Assembly (NCBI RefSeq): GCF_001591545.1
Contig: NZ_BCVC01000003.1
Span: 186,001 to 250,000 of the forward strand
Source of the DNA: Lederbergia lenta NBRC 16444
GTDB taxonomy: Bacteria; Bacillota; Bacilli; Bacillales; Bacillaceae_C
Direction: 5' to 3'
Length of the DNA: 64,000 bases
Below the pieces are notes generated by a model. That model saw only the letters and a program-made list of their open reading frames with translations. It was not told where the DNA came from and made no database searches. Positions 36,398 through 45,892 of this stretch are shown here, in pieces. The stretch's first letter is position 1; each line of letters begins with the position of its first letter. The translations under genes were made by a program, and so were the position numbers.

Positions 36398-37077
36398 TTT
36401 GTTTTTACCTCAAGTTTATAGCCTAATCCTCTAATCGTAACAATCTGAAAATCGTCTGTCAGTTTGCTAAATCGTTCCCGCAATCGTTTAATATGAACAT
36501 CTATCGTTCTACTATCCCCTTCAAAATCAATACCCCACACTAAATGTAAAAGTTGGTCACGAGTGTATGTACGATCTGGGGAACTTGCAAGCTGTGTAAG
36601 CAATTCGAATTCTTTAAGTGGTAATATAAAACTCTGATCCTCCACTTTCACTTCATAATTATTACGATCAATCACCGTATTTCCCATTGAAATAATATTT
36701 TCAGAAACCATTTGATAGCGTCTTAACAACGCTCGAATTCTAAATAGCAACTCCTCCGGTTCAAAGGGTTTTACTACATAGTCATCTGTTCCCGATAAAA
36801 ACCCCTTCGCTTTATCTTCCATCTCACCTTTTGCAGTTAGTAAAATGACCGGAATATCATAGTATTTTCGAATTTCCTCACATAGTTCCCATCCATTTTT
36901 TTTAGGCATCATTACATCAACAACTGCTAAATGTATTTGCTCCGTCTCAAGCAAATCTGAGGCTTGCTCACCGTCTTCCGCTTCGATAACACTATAACGT
37001 TCTTGTTGAAAATAGAATCGTAATAATTCACGAATATGCGGATCATCATCCACAACTAAAATGCGCGTTTTCAACAT
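36394..37077 (-). CDS. hssR: HssR-like OmpR-family response regulator
   Basis: 227 aa. A receiver domain with acidic pocket DDD and phospho-acceptor D54 (VVDVMMP), then a winged-helix DNA-binding domain. SGTDDYVVKPFE and the C-terminal EGDSRTIDVHIKRLR are very close to Staphylococcus HssR. In that system phospho-HssR activates the hrtAB haem-efflux genes. GAGGAG precedes the ATG. Targets in this genome are not visible in the window. Confidence 0.85.
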   Translation of the reverse strand: MLKTRILVVDDDPHIRELLRFYFQQERYSVIEAEDGEQASDLLETEQIHLAVVDVMMPKKNGWELCEEIRKYYDIPVILLTAKGEMEDKAKGFLSGTDDYVVKPFEPEELLFRIRALLRRYQMVSENIISMGNTVIDRNNYEVKVEDQSFILPLKEFELLTQLASSPDRTYTRDQLLHLVWGIDFEGDSRTIDVHIKRLRERFSKLTDDFQIVTIRGLGYKLEVKTK

Positions 37078-37261
37078 ACATCACTCCTCATTTTTACTTT
37101 ACCTTAAAAACGAATATAAGTAATCACTTTCAACCTTTTCATGAAAAGGTAAGAGATTATATGCTTTGTGATCCAAGTGCGGCGATTCACCGCACCACCT
37201 ATACCCGCCACTTGTTATTTTGAAAAACATTTTATCACTAATGAGCAGGTAACATATATTA

Positions 37262-37309
37262 GACTCCTGCTGGAAAAGTCCATCTACCTAAGATCCCGCA
37301 GGAGCGAAA
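37262..37309. repeat. fragment of the Bacillaceae palindromic repeat
   Basis: GACTCCTGCTGGAAAAG..GATCCCGCAGGAGCGAA is a degraded piece of the same family as the copies at 80-250 and 37380-37556: a CTCCTGC/GCAGGAG inverted pair around a short spacer. Confidence 0.5.
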
Positions 37310-37379
37310 TGAATATTCGTTAGGTTTATTTGACATACAGATTTCCCAGAAGGTATAAAAATCTAACTACATTTGCATG

Positions 37380-37556
37380 AATGGAACAAAGCTACTGTGA
37401 GAAAAAGATAACCAATTTAATTGAAGCGTAAGGTGGCGGCTCCAAGGGGATCAGCGTGACAGGTGAGACCCTGCAAGGAGAGTAGCGACTGAAGCGGCTC
37501 ACAGCACGCCTCCGGAAAGCGCCATCCTGGAGCGCAAATCAACATTGTTAACCCTT
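37380..37556. repeat. Bacillaceae intergenic palindromic repeat, copy B
   Basis: Diverged relative of the element at 80-250, same orientation. It shares the blocks ACTGTGAGAAAA, GGCTCC-AGGGGA, CAGCGTGACAG, CCGGAAAGCGCC and TTAACCCTT. The outer part can fold back through AATTGAAGCG and CGCAAATCAA. It fills most of the gene-free stretch 37078-37637 together with the fragment just before it. Confidence 0.65.
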
Positions 37557-37591
37557 GCGTTGTAAGTAGAGGTCCTTGACTAAATAGAAAT

Positions 37592-37623
37592 AAAGGCGTT
37601 TCGAATAAAATCATCCGAAACGC
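37592..37623 (-). terminator. MMPL gene terminator
   Basis: An 8-bp stem (37596-37603 with 37616-37623) is followed on the minus strand by CCTTTATTT. A moderate terminator 15 bases after the MMPL stop. Confidence 0.7.
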
Positions 37624-37637
37624 ACATCATTATTGGA

Positions 37638-39845
37638 TTAAATTTTCACTATCGTTTCCAATTCTTTCTTCTCTTTATCCTTTCGATGCGTCCATATTAA
37701 AATCGACGGTAAGAAAATGCCCCTGATTAAAAAGGTATCGAGTAAAATTCCTAAGGCCATTGTAAAGCCGAATAAAAAGAGCTCCTGTAAAGGTTGTGTC
37801 ATCAAGACTGCAAAGGTAGCCGCAAGAATTAACCCCGCTGACGAGATAACTCCCCCAGTTAAGGCGACACCACGTCCAACCGCTTCCTTCCACGGATGTG
37901 TCCTTGCTTCCTCTCTAATGCGTGAAACAAGCATGATATTGTAGTCAATTCCCAGTGCGACCATGAAGACAAAAGTGTATACAGGTAATCGATAACTTAT
38001 CGCTTCAAAGCCCATTAAATGTTTAAAAATCCACCAGCCAAATCCTAGTGATGCAAAATAAGATAACAGAATGGTAAACATCATCAGAATTGGCATAAGA
38101 ACTGCCTTTGTCTGGAAACCAAGAATTACAGTTAGTAACACTGTAACAAGTGAAAACAAGATAATCATATCACGCTCGTTCATTTGCTTTACATCAAGCT
38201 GCTGTGCTGTTTGACCAGCATACTGAAGCTCGTAGTCAGTTATAGAAAATCCACTATTTTTAACTAGCTCCTTTTCTGAATTTCTAAGTTTTTGAACCGT
38301 ATCAAGTGCCCTTTGTTCATACGGATTATCAGCCAATACAACTTGAAGACGTACTGCCTTTTTTGAATCTGCTAAAAAGTTGCGAGGTAGTTCATGTACA
38401 TCATTTGGGATCATCGTTGTGACGGAACTGATGCCTTTTTCCCTCTCTAATCCCTTTTTCAGATCATTCATGTTTTGTAAAAATGCTTCGTTTACCTCTA
38501 TCTCTTTATCAGATTGTAAAATCACTGTTAATGGTGCCAATTGACCAACTGGATAATGCTCTCCTAATAATTCAAATCCTTGACGTGATGAGATATCCTC
38601 CGGAAATGAATTCAACAAGTTAAAGGAATATTTCACAGATGTAAAATTAATGGCTCCAATTAGTAAGACGATTAGTAAGCTAGCAGCTAATAATGCAGGT
38701 CTTTTCATTACTTGCTTACTTATTCTCGACCAGACACCAACCTTGTGTTTTGCATCCTTTTCTACTTTAGGAACAAATGGCCAGAATGCCTTTCTTCCCA
38801 TTAAAGCAAAGATGCTTGGGATGAGGGTTAAGCCAGCAAGCAAAATAACAACAACTGCCACTGAAAACACAGGAGCAAAATGATTGTATGGTTCAAATAC
38901 AGTTACGAATAGTGTTAGCATTGCCAAGAATACCGTCCCACCACTAAACGTAATAGGCTCTGATACATGGTGCATTGCTTCTTCCATTGAACTATACTTT
39001 GACGCTTGCTTCCTTAATTCTTCGCGATAACGTGAAAAGACGAACAGGCTATAGTCAGTTAAGACAGCAAACAATAAAACGAGCATAATAGAAACTGCCG
39101 AACTATCAACTGCAAACCATTCATTTTTACCAGCCAATCCTAACACCCTGTCAACCACTCCATATACAATCCCCGCAATAATTAGCGGTGTAATCGCTAG
39201 TAATGGAGAGCGATAAATAATAATTAAAATAATAAATATTAAAACAATCGTGGCCAACATTAAAACAAAGTCGGCATTCCTAAACAATGAAATAGTATCG
39301 GCAGAAATCCCAGCAGGACCAGTGATTTCAAATTGCATACCATCATCGATACTAATTGCATTTGCTTTCTCCCTGATTTTTTCCATCGTCTCATTTGCAA
39401 GGCCTGAATCTAAATCAGCTTGTAATGACAAATTAAACAATAATGTTGTACCATCTTCTGAAAACATTTGGTCTTGTACAGAAGCGGGAAATTCATGATA
39501 TGGTAATGCGCTAGAAATATATTCTGGCTTTTGATCCGATGCAAGCCATTCACTTAACTCTGTAATTTTTTCTCTATCTTGCCCAGTAATCTTGCTATCA
39601 CGGTGAAAAACGAGCAGAGCTGTCAAGCCTTCATTCGAGGGATACTCTTCTTTTAATACTTGGGCAGCAATTTCTGAGGGAGTGTCCCCTTTGACACTTC
39701 CTTCTTTACTGTTACCTTCATATTCTTTTGCTGATGGAGCCAGCATACTCATAAGCACAACGGCGACAAGCCATACTGCTAGAACAACTTTCGCTCCTTT
39801 AGAACTGCTTGAATATTTAGCGAGTTGTTGGAACGGACGTAACAT
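37638..39845 (-). CDS. MMPL-family (RND superfamily) transporter, YdfJ-like
   Basis: 735 aa with about 12 membrane helices in two halves, each with a large extracellular loop. SVSIM-type DYSLFVFSRYRE and DYNIMLVSRIRE are the paired functional motifs of MMPL proteins. Members export lipids, siderophores or drugs with proton motive force. The ATG at 39845 has AAGGAG nine bases upstream; an ATG three codons earlier is too close. It lies upstream of hssRS but is separated by about 560 bases with repeats and a terminator. Confidence 0.87.
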   Translation of the reverse strand: MLRPFQQLAKYSSSSKGAKVVLAVWLVAVVLMSMLAPSAKEYEGNSKEGSVKGDTPSEIAAQVLKEEYPSNEGLTALLVFHRDSKITGQDREKITELSEWLASDQKPEYISSALPYHEFPASVQDQMFSEDGTTLLFNLSLQADLDSGLANETMEKIREKANAISIDDGMQFEITGPAGISADTISLFRNADFVLMLATIVLIFIILIIIYRSPLLAITPLIIAGIVYGVVDRVLGLAGKNEWFAVDSSAVSIMLVLLFAVLTDYSLFVFSRYREELRKQASKYSSMEEAMHHVSEPITFSGGTVFLAMLTLFVTVFEPYNHFAPVFSVAVVVILLAGLTLIPSIFALMGRKAFWPFVPKVEKDAKHKVGVWSRISKQVMKRPALLAASLLIVLLIGAINFTSVKYSFNLLNSFPEDISSRQGFELLGEHYPVGQLAPLTVILQSDKEIEVNEAFLQNMNDLKKGLEREKGISSVTTMIPNDVHELPRNFLADSKKAVRLQVVLADNPYEQRALDTVQKLRNSEKELVKNSGFSITDYELQYAGQTAQQLDVKQMNERDMIILFSLVTVLLTVILGFQTKAVLMPILMMFTILLSYFASLGFGWWIFKHLMGFEAISYRLPVYTFVFMVALGIDYNIMLVSRIREEARTHPWKEAVGRGVALTGGVISSAGLILAATFAVLMTQPLQELFLFGFTMALGILLDTFLIRGIFLPSILIWTHRKDKEKKELETIVKI

Positions 39846-39928
39846 ACGATTCATCTCCTTAGTTCATTTCTTCCTATATTGTAGGAAGTGGATATGAACG
39901 GAGTATGAATAATGGATTACTCAATTAG

Positions 39929-40687
39929 TTAAGAAACATATTCTCTTGCTTGCATACATTCTTCACAGTCTTTTTCACAAAGAAAATAATATATATTCCT
40001 ATTTAGTTGTTCACAAGCAATTTCAACTACATCTTTAGCCTTCATTAATTGGGCAATGCCTTTTCCAATCTGGTGAGTGGATAGTAGGTTGCTACTTTTA
40101 AGTAATGGCTCCATTTTACTAAAGTTTTGACAGCAATGATTGATTAGTGGAACGGAGACTTTTTCTACCTTTCCATTCTTAAGAAGCGGCATATCAGCCA
40201 CAATTCTATAAGGAACTTCGCTTACCGACTCAGCCACATGGATCACCGTATTGGCATTAAAAGAAACACCGAGGAGAAGGATACTTCCATTCAGCTGAAA
40301 AACTTTTCCGATCGGGCTTTTAATGCCTTCAGGATCATCTAAGGGATGGGAAGAAATGATTTCCTCCGCGTATTTTCCTTTAGCCGCGAAAGAGCTATTC
40401 GGGTGTGAACTTCTCTTCACAAAAGGCATTTGCCAAAAAGTTTCTGCTACAACTCCCATCCCATCCGTAGGTGTCTTTTTGGGATCAAAAACTTCCTCTC
40501 CATTTGTCATAGACGGCATAACTAATGTTCCATCGTCTCCTAAAATTTCTAACAAACTTTCTATCACTACTATTGGTCCACCTTCTATGTAACCGACATT
40601 TCTAAGTGATGTATGAACGACAAGTACCATTCCCTCTTTTATTCCGATTTCCATAAAAGCGTGCTTCAGCTTTTCTTTTGTCAGCAT
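39929..40687 (-). CDS. AAC(3)-family aminoglycoside N-acetyltransferase-like protein
   Basis: 252 aa, antibiotic_NAT superfamily (YokD-like). Motifs include VHTSLRNVGYI, SSHPNSSFAAKG and the active-site VIHVAE region. Many chromosomal members do not confer resistance, so substrate is uncertain. The last residues (CEKDCEECMQAREYVS) hold three cysteines not found in the enzyme core; perhaps a metal site or disulfide. It is divergent from the GntR operon across about 165 bases. The ATG has GGGAG-type spacing about ten bases away. Confidence 0.82.
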   Translation of the reverse strand: MLTKEKLKHAFMEIGIKEGMVLVVHTSLRNVGYIEGGPIVVIESLLEILGDDGTLVMPSMTNGEEVFDPKKTPTDGMGVVAETFWQMPFVKRSSHPNSSFAAKGKYAEEIISSHPLDDPEGIKSPIGKVFQLNGSILLLGVSFNANTVIHVAESVSEVPYRIVADMPLLKNGKVEKVSVPLINHCCQNFSKMEPLLKSSNLLSTHQIGKGIAQLMKAKDVVEIACEQLNRNIYYFLCEKDCEECMQAREYVS

Positions 40688-40784
40688 ATATATTCGCTCC
40701 CTTGTACATTCTTTCTTAGCATTTCTATTAATCGGCTATATTTTCCTTCTTCCAGCCTATTTGATCTTTTTTTAAAAATAACGA

Positions 40785-40834
40785 TTGACATCTTTTTTTA
40801 TTCGTTGTATGGTTAATTACATAAGTAACTAACC
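40785..40834 (+). promoter_or_regulatory. promoter and GntR operator candidate
   Basis: -35 TTGACA (40785-40790), 17-bp spacer, -10 TATGGT (40808-40813). The inverted repeat GGTTA-TTAC-GTAA-TAACC spans 40811-40834, overlapping the -10 and the start of transcription. This fits autorepression by the YtrA-type GntR protein encoded just downstream. Confidence 0.7.
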
Positions 40835-40851
40835 GACATGGTGGTGAGGCA

Positions 40852-41220
40852 TTGAAACACTTAATTGACGATGGACGTCCGATTTTCATCCAAATCGCTG
40901 AACGTATTGAAGATGATATTATTGAAGGCGGTCTTTCAGAAGAGGCGCAAGTTCCTTCAACAAACCAGTTCGCCACTTTTTATAAAATTAATCCTGCTAC
41001 AGCGGCGAAAGGCGTCAATCTATTGGTAGATGAAGGCATTTTATATAAAAAGCGGGGGATTGGAATGTTTGTAGCTAATGGTGCACGTACAAAGGTAATG
41101 GAGAAAAGAAAAGAACTATTCTTTGAACAATATATAATCACGATGATGCAAGAAGCAGAAAAACTCGGAATTACAGCTGACCAACTGACCGATATGATTC
41201 GGAGAGGGGATAAAAAATAA
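40852..41220 (+). CDS. GntR-family regulator, YtrA/YhcF subfamily
   Basis: 122 aa. The winged-helix DNA-binding domain covers about 8-75 (VPSTNQFATFYKINPATAAKGVNLL), followed by a short helical tail of YtrA type with no large effector domain. Such proteins repress the ABC operon in which they lie. The start is a TTG with GGTGAGG upstream. Its stop overlaps the ABC gene start (TAATG). Confidence 0.87.
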   Translation: MKHLIDDGRPIFIQIAERIEDDIIEGGLSEEAQVPSTNQFATFYKINPATAAKGVNLLVDEGILYKKRGIGMFVANGARTKVMEKRKELFFEQYIITMMQEAEKLGITADQLTDMIRRGDKK

Positions 41221-42116
41221 TGAAAAACGTAGTAGAAGTGACCCATTTAGAAAAAGTCTACGGTACATTTGACGCTGTTCAAAATGTTAGTTTTTCACTT
41301 GAAGAAAATAAGATATATGGCCTACTTGGCAGAAATGGCGCAGGAAAAACAACGCTAATGAACATGATTTCCGCACAAATTTTTCCTACTTCGGGAGATT
41401 TGAAAGTATTTGGAGAAGCTCCGTATGAAAACAACAAAGTTCTAAGTCAAATTTGCTTTATAAAAGAAGGTCAGAAATATCCTGACAACTTTCGTGTAAT
41501 CGATGTGTTAGAAGTGGCAAAAGTAATATTTCCAAATTGGGATGCCGACTTTGCCAATATATTAATGAAGGATTTCAATCTACCACTAAAGCGGAGGATA
41601 AAGAAACTCTCCCGTGGAATGCTCTCCGCAGTTGGGATTATTATTGGTCTCGCAAGTCGAGCACCACTTACTATTTTCGATGAACCTTACTTAGGGCTTG
41701 ATGCAGTCGCTCGGGGAATATTTTACGATAAGCTGATGGAAGATTACACGGAACATCCACGAACCGTTGTCCTTTCTACCCATTTAATTGATGAAGTGAG
41801 TAATTTACTTGAGCACATTCTAGTCATTGATAATGGAAAGTTGATCATTAATCAAGAGGCAGAAGATTTAAGAGGAATGGCATTTACCGTCACAGGTCAG
41901 GTGGCAAAAGTAGAAGCATTTCTTGCCGGAAAAGAAACAGTACTCCGGGAACCTTTCGGTGGATTGCTATCTGCTACTGTCATTCACGCCAATGACAGTT
42001 TAGATCATAAACAAGCAGCAGCAAATGGACTAGAGATTTCTCCGGTTTCGCTACAACAGCTCATTGTCCATTTAACGAACGGAAAATCCGAACAAAAAGG
42101 AGCGATCGCTAAATGA
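41220..42116 (+). CDS. ABC transporter ATPase, YtrB-like
   Basis: 298 aa. Walker A GRNGAGKTT (37-45) and Walker B TIFDEP (151-156) are intact, with H-loop STHL. The signature is degenerate: LSRGM (130-134) in place of LSGGQ, seen in this YtrB/YhcG-type group. A C-terminal extension of about 90 residues follows. It is the second gene of the GntR-ATPase-permease operon, overlapping both neighbours. It may act in cell-envelope stress or antibiotic response. Confidence 0.85.
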   Translation: MKNVVEVTHLEKVYGTFDAVQNVSFSLEENKIYGLLGRNGAGKTTLMNMISAQIFPTSGDLKVFGEAPYENNKVLSQICFIKEGQKYPDNFRVIDVLEVAKVIFPNWDADFANILMKDFNLPLKRRIKKLSRGMLSAVGIIIGLASRAPLTIFDEPYLGLDAVARGIFYDKLMEDYTEHPRTVVLSTHLIDEVSNLLEHILVIDNGKLIINQEAEDLRGMAFTVTGQVAKVEAFLAGKETVLREPFGGLLSATVIHANDSLDHKQAAANGLEISPVSLQQLIVHLTNGKSEQKGAIAK

Positions 42117-42799
42117 ATAATGTTCAAAGCGTATTAAAAATACACAATAGAGATAAATGGTCTTGGATCTATATTCCAGCAATGATTCTCTTTTCGAGCT
42201 TTCTCGTAAATCTAATTGTTAGCTATTCGATTAGCAGTGTGGAAAAGTTTTATACAGGTGGCATTACCTCGATTTTCATCTATATATTTGTGGCAGGGAT
42301 TCTTACTGTTGCTCAGACCTTTCCATTTGCTCTTGGGATGTCGATAAGAAGAAAAGACTTTTTTATCGGAACATCACTAATGGGGATTTCCGCAAGTATT
42401 GTGATCGGGCTGCTTATCTTGATATTTTCCATCATTGAAAAGCAATCGGATGGATGGGGTACTGGCTTACATTTTTTCTATTTTCCATATATCAATGATG
42501 GTAATCCATTACAACAATTAACTATTTATATCCTCTTATTTGCTTGCTTATTTTTCTTTGGATTTACGATTGCCAGCTTTGCACGCCGATTTGGAGGAAA
42601 AGGAATGTTCATCCTCGCCATTACTTCCTTGCTACTTGGAAGTGTCGCTGTCTTACTATGCACTTACTACCAAGTTTGGACTGACATCTTCCAATGGATT
42701 ACAAACCATACGGCAATACAATTAGCCCTTTGGCTCATTCCTTTTGTTCTATTTTATCTAGTAGCTTCTTTTTTACTGCTTCGGAAGGCAACTGTATAG
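42113..42799 (+). CDS. ABC transporter permease-like membrane protein
   Basis: 228 aa with about six hydrophobic segments. It overlaps the ATPase by 4 bp (ATGA) and is the only large membrane partner in the operon. No family-specific motif beyond the ABC-2-like organisation. Probably the membrane domain of the GntR-regulated transporter. Confidence 0.75.
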   Translation: MNNVQSVLKIHNRDKWSWIYIPAMILFSSFLVNLIVSYSISSVEKFYTGGITSIFIYIFVAGILTVAQTFPFALGMSIRRKDFFIGTSLMGISASIVIGLLILIFSIIEKQSDGWGTGLHFFYFPYINDGNPLQQLTIYILLFACLFFFGFTIASFARRFGGKGMFILAITSLLLGSVAVLLCTYYQVWTDIFQWITNHTAIQLALWLIPFVLFYLVASFLLLRKATV

Positions 42800-42829
42800 A
42801 TTTAAAAAATATAATGGAGAAAGTAGGTA

Positions 42830-43021
42830 ATGAAAATGAACAAGTATAAAAGAAACTCGATGATTGTGATAATTGCATCACTCTCTTTATTTTCGATCAT
42901 CTCCCTGATCACTGGAAATTGGTTTATCTTTTTAGCAAGCATACCAGCTAGTCTTCTCGGTGGTATGACTAGTCTATACCCTACAAAACTACAGTGGAAA
43001 AATAGCAGTACAAAAATATAA
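42830..43021 (+). CDS. small two-helix membrane protein of the GntR-ABC operon
   Basis: 63 aa with two hydrophobic segments (about 11-28 and 30-46). A ribosome binding site (GGAG...TAGG) precedes either of two ATGs six bases apart (42830 or 42836). It is 30 bases after the permease and before a strong terminator, so it belongs to the operon. Function unknown; possibly an accessory subunit. Confidence 0.6.
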   Translation: MKMNKYKRNSMIVIIASLSLFSIISLITGNWFIFLASIPASLLGGMTSLYPTKLQWKNSSTKI

Positions 43022-43070
43022 AAAAACGACTTGCCTTAGAATTCTAGTCTGGGGGCAAGTCGTTTTTTTA
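43021..43070 (+). terminator. GntR-ABC operon terminator
   Basis: A stem CGACTTGCC/GGCAAGTCG (43027-43035 with 43054-43062) is followed by TTTTTTT. The 250 bases that follow, up to the germination operon, hold no other feature that I can support. Confidence 0.88.
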
Positions 43071-43319
43071 CATCTGTCCCATATTTAATCAACATCAAAT
43101 GGCAGAATGAAAACAATTTTACCTTATTCCTTATGAATTATTTGACATACTTCTCTTCATTTTCTTGAGAACATATCTTGGCTTCAAGCTGGCACGTTTG
43201 GTTCCCCTACGCTGCTTCTGAATATATCCCACTTCCTATGGTAAGAATGAATGCTATCCCCACTCCGTTAGGTCCTTTTGTAATTGGAGTTAAAAAGTGT
43301 CGAAAGAGGAATACTTCAT

Positions 43320-44414
43320 ATGAAACAAACTGATACAATATCGAGCTGGCAAATCATTCTTATTTGTATGACAGCCATTGGATTGCATAACCACGTCATC
43401 GTCATCACGCCCCTTATTCAAACCGCTGGCAGAGATGCATGGATGTCTGTTATTGCCACAAGTGCATTAGCTTTCGTTTGGGGTTTTATTTTGTTATTTA
43501 TCCATAGAGGAACGAAGCAAGAACATTTATATACATGGCTTAAGAGTCATGTAGGCAAACCAGTTGCTGTGTTAATTGGTGGGCTTGTCTATCTTTATTT
43601 TATTCTTCTCGCAACGATCACTTTAAAAGAAACAATGACTTGGACAAAAATTACCTACTTACAAAATACACCTTTAATTATCTTAACTATATTCTTTGTA
43701 ATCCTTTGTCTAATTGCTGCTTTTACTAGCTTAAGAACGATCGCAATAGCCAACTTTTTCATACTCGCCTTTGTTGTGTTATTAGGTTTTTTTGTTGCAT
43801 TCGCCAATATACCGGTGAAGAATTATTCTTTACTATTACCAATGCTTGAACATGGTTATAGTCCTATCATAAAAGGTATGGTTTTTCCTGGATCAGGCTT
43901 TGCAGAACTTGTATTACTCCTTTTTCTACAACATAAATTTCAATCAAAGGTTCGATATTCTCGCATTGCCTTAACGGTAATTATTATTACCTTTCTAACA
44001 GTAGGTCCTCTCATTGGAGGAATTGTTGAATTTGGCCCACAGGAAGCTGGCAAACAGCGCTTTACAGCTTTCGAAGAATGGGGATTAGTCTCATTCGGTA
44101 GATATATTGAACATTTAGATTTTCTATCTATTTACCAATGGCTAGCAGGTGCTTTTATCCGGATCTCGATGATGTTTTTAATTACGCTAGAAATTTTCCA
44201 ATTGAAAAAGACAACTGGAAAAGTTGTTACGTTAACAATGCTCGCTAGTTTAACAATATTCCTGACAGTTTATCCATTTAGCGATATAACCTATTACAAT
44301 ATATTAAAACATTTACTCATTCCGATATCCTTTTGGTTTTGTTTCATTATTTCCTTTTTACTAGCAGGTATCGTTCTGATTATAAAGATAAAGGAAAAGA
44401 AGGAGCAAATATGA
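43320..44414 (+). CDS. gerKB: spore germination protein, GerAB family (GerKB-like)
   Basis: 364 aa with ten membrane helices of the APC-like amino acid/polyamine fold found in GerAB-type B subunits, which sense germinants. The ATG at 43320 has AGAGG ten bases upstream; a longer frame begins at an unlikely TTG. It is the first gene of a B-A-C operon: its stop overlaps the A-subunit start by 4 bp. The usual order is A-B-C or A-C-B, so this arrangement is notable. The K-type name is tentative. Confidence 0.85.
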   Translation: MKQTDTISSWQIILICMTAIGLHNHVIVITPLIQTAGRDAWMSVIATSALAFVWGFILLFIHRGTKQEHLYTWLKSHVGKPVAVLIGGLVYLYFILLATITLKETMTWTKITYLQNTPLIILTIFFVILCLIAAFTSLRTIAIANFFILAFVVLLGFFVAFANIPVKNYSLLLPMLEHGYSPIIKGMVFPGSGFAELVLLLFLQHKFQSKVRYSRIALTVIIITFLTVGPLIGGIVEFGPQEAGKQRFTAFEEWGLVSFGRYIEHLDFLSIYQWLAGAFIRISMMFLITLEIFQLKKTTGKVVTLTMLASLTIFLTVYPFSDITYYNILKHLLIPISFWFCFIISFLLAGIVLIIKIKEKKEQI

Positions 44415-45889
44415 CTAAAAAATCCCAAGATAAAACGCTTATTGCTTCTGACTCCATTTTCCAAATTAATCAAGTTGATTTACGGCTGCTTTTTGAACAT
44501 TCTTCTGATGTTCATTTTCATCCTTTAAAATTAAATAATACGGAGATACTCCTCTTATACTGTGCAGGGATGATTGAACAGAATTTCTTAAATGAGCAAA
44601 TCATTCCTGCTCTAGATCATTTTTTACAAAAAAATGAAGTCTCTTCTTTAAAACAAGAAAGCTATTTAGGTACACTTCATTTATCAGAGGTTAGATACAT
44701 TACGTCCAAAGATGAGTTAATAACCGCAATATACACCGGATACGGACTATTTCATTTTAAAAATGATCATTCGATCTTAAGTATCAAAATGGAAAATAAA
44801 CCACAACGTACTCCAGAAGAAACAAGTATGGAAGTCACAATAAAAGGGCCGAGAGATAACTTTATTGAAGATATTACGGTTAATATGGCTCTTATTCGTA
44901 AACGACTGCCGACAAATTCTTTACGTTCAGAACAATTCACAGTGGGGGTGCGGTCAAAAACAGCTGTACAAGTTGTTTATATTGATGATGTTGTAGATAA
45001 AGAAATCCTTGTTAAAGTAAAAAAACAAATTGAAAAAATAGAAATTGATGCCATATATAGTGGTTTTCAATTTATGCAATTAGTAGAAAATAAATTAACA
45101 TTGTTTCCATTACATGATTACACTGGTAGGCCAGACTTTGTTGTCAGATCATTAATAACCGGTCGCATTATTATATTAATTGACGGTATACCATACGCTA
45201 TTATTACACCTGCTAACTTTTTTTTATTGCTTAAGAGCGCAGAGGATTTGGAAAACCCTCCATTGGCAAGTAGTTTCGGACGATTAATTCGGATTCTCGG
45301 AATCTTTCTTGCTGCCTTTGCTCCCGGGTTTTGGGTAGCTATAACAGCTTTCCATCCAAATCAATTGCCATTGACTTTGCTCGCTACTGTCATACAATCA
45401 CGAACAGGCATACCACTTTCAGCAGCTATGGAAGCAATGATCATGTTATTGCTTTTTGACTTATTTAGAGAAGCTGGATTGCGACTTCCCATCTCGATTG
45501 GACAAACGCTCAGTGTCGTAGGGGGGCTTATTATAGGAGATGCAGCAATCAGAGCTGGATTAACGAGTCCTTCCATGTTAGTCGTTATTGCCGCTTCAAG
45601 TGTAGCTACTTTTACACTCGTTAATCAATCGTTGATAGGTATTGTAAGCCTTATTCGATTTTTCGTATTATTACTGTCTTCCTTCTTTGGATTTTTGGGC
45701 TTTTTTGTTTCGGGCTTTGCTATTATTTTATTTTTAGCTAATATTAGGGCTTTCGGTGTTCCCTATTTACAATTAGCAACGAGATTCAATTTTCTAAATG
45801 CAATAAAAACAATTCTTCAACTTCCTGCAACAATAAATAAAAAGCGCTCGAATATGTTTGATTCCAAAGATCCTACGAGGAGGAAATAG
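44411..45889 (+). CDS. gerKA: spore germination protein, GerAA family (GerKA-like)
   Basis: 492 aa. A soluble N-terminal domain (about 1-250) is followed by about five to six membrane helices. The conserved stretch GRPDFVVRSLITGRIIILIDGIP and AFAPGFWVAITAFHPNQLP mark GerA-type A subunits. It works with the B and C subunits in the inner spore membrane and is required for germinant response and ion release. AAGGAG precedes the ATG. Confidence 0.93.
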   Translation: MTKKSQDKTLIASDSIFQINQVDLRLLFEHSSDVHFHPLKLNNTEILLLYCAGMIEQNFLNEQIIPALDHFLQKNEVSSLKQESYLGTLHLSEVRYITSKDELITAIYTGYGLFHFKNDHSILSIKMENKPQRTPEETSMEVTIKGPRDNFIEDITVNMALIRKRLPTNSLRSEQFTVGVRSKTAVQVVYIDDVVDKEILVKVKKQIEKIEIDAIYSGFQFMQLVENKLTLFPLHDYTGRPDFVVRSLITGRIIILIDGIPYAIITPANFFLLLKSAEDLENPPLASSFGRLIRILGIFLAAFAPGFWVAITAFHPNQLPLTLLATVIQSRTGIPLSAAMEAMIMLLLFDLFREAGLRLPISIGQTLSVVGGLIIGDAAIRAGLTSPSMLVVIAASSVATFTLVNQSLIGIVSLIRFFVLLLSSFFGFLGFFVSGFAIILFLANIRAFGVPYLQLATRFNFLNAIKTILQLPATINKKRSNMFDSKDPTRRK

Positions 45890-45892
45890 TAG

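Noticed and set aside
43210-43260. SigG-type promoter ahead of the germination operon
   Set aside because: A TGAATA is present, but no convincing CATACTA-like -10 lies 17-18 bp downstream.
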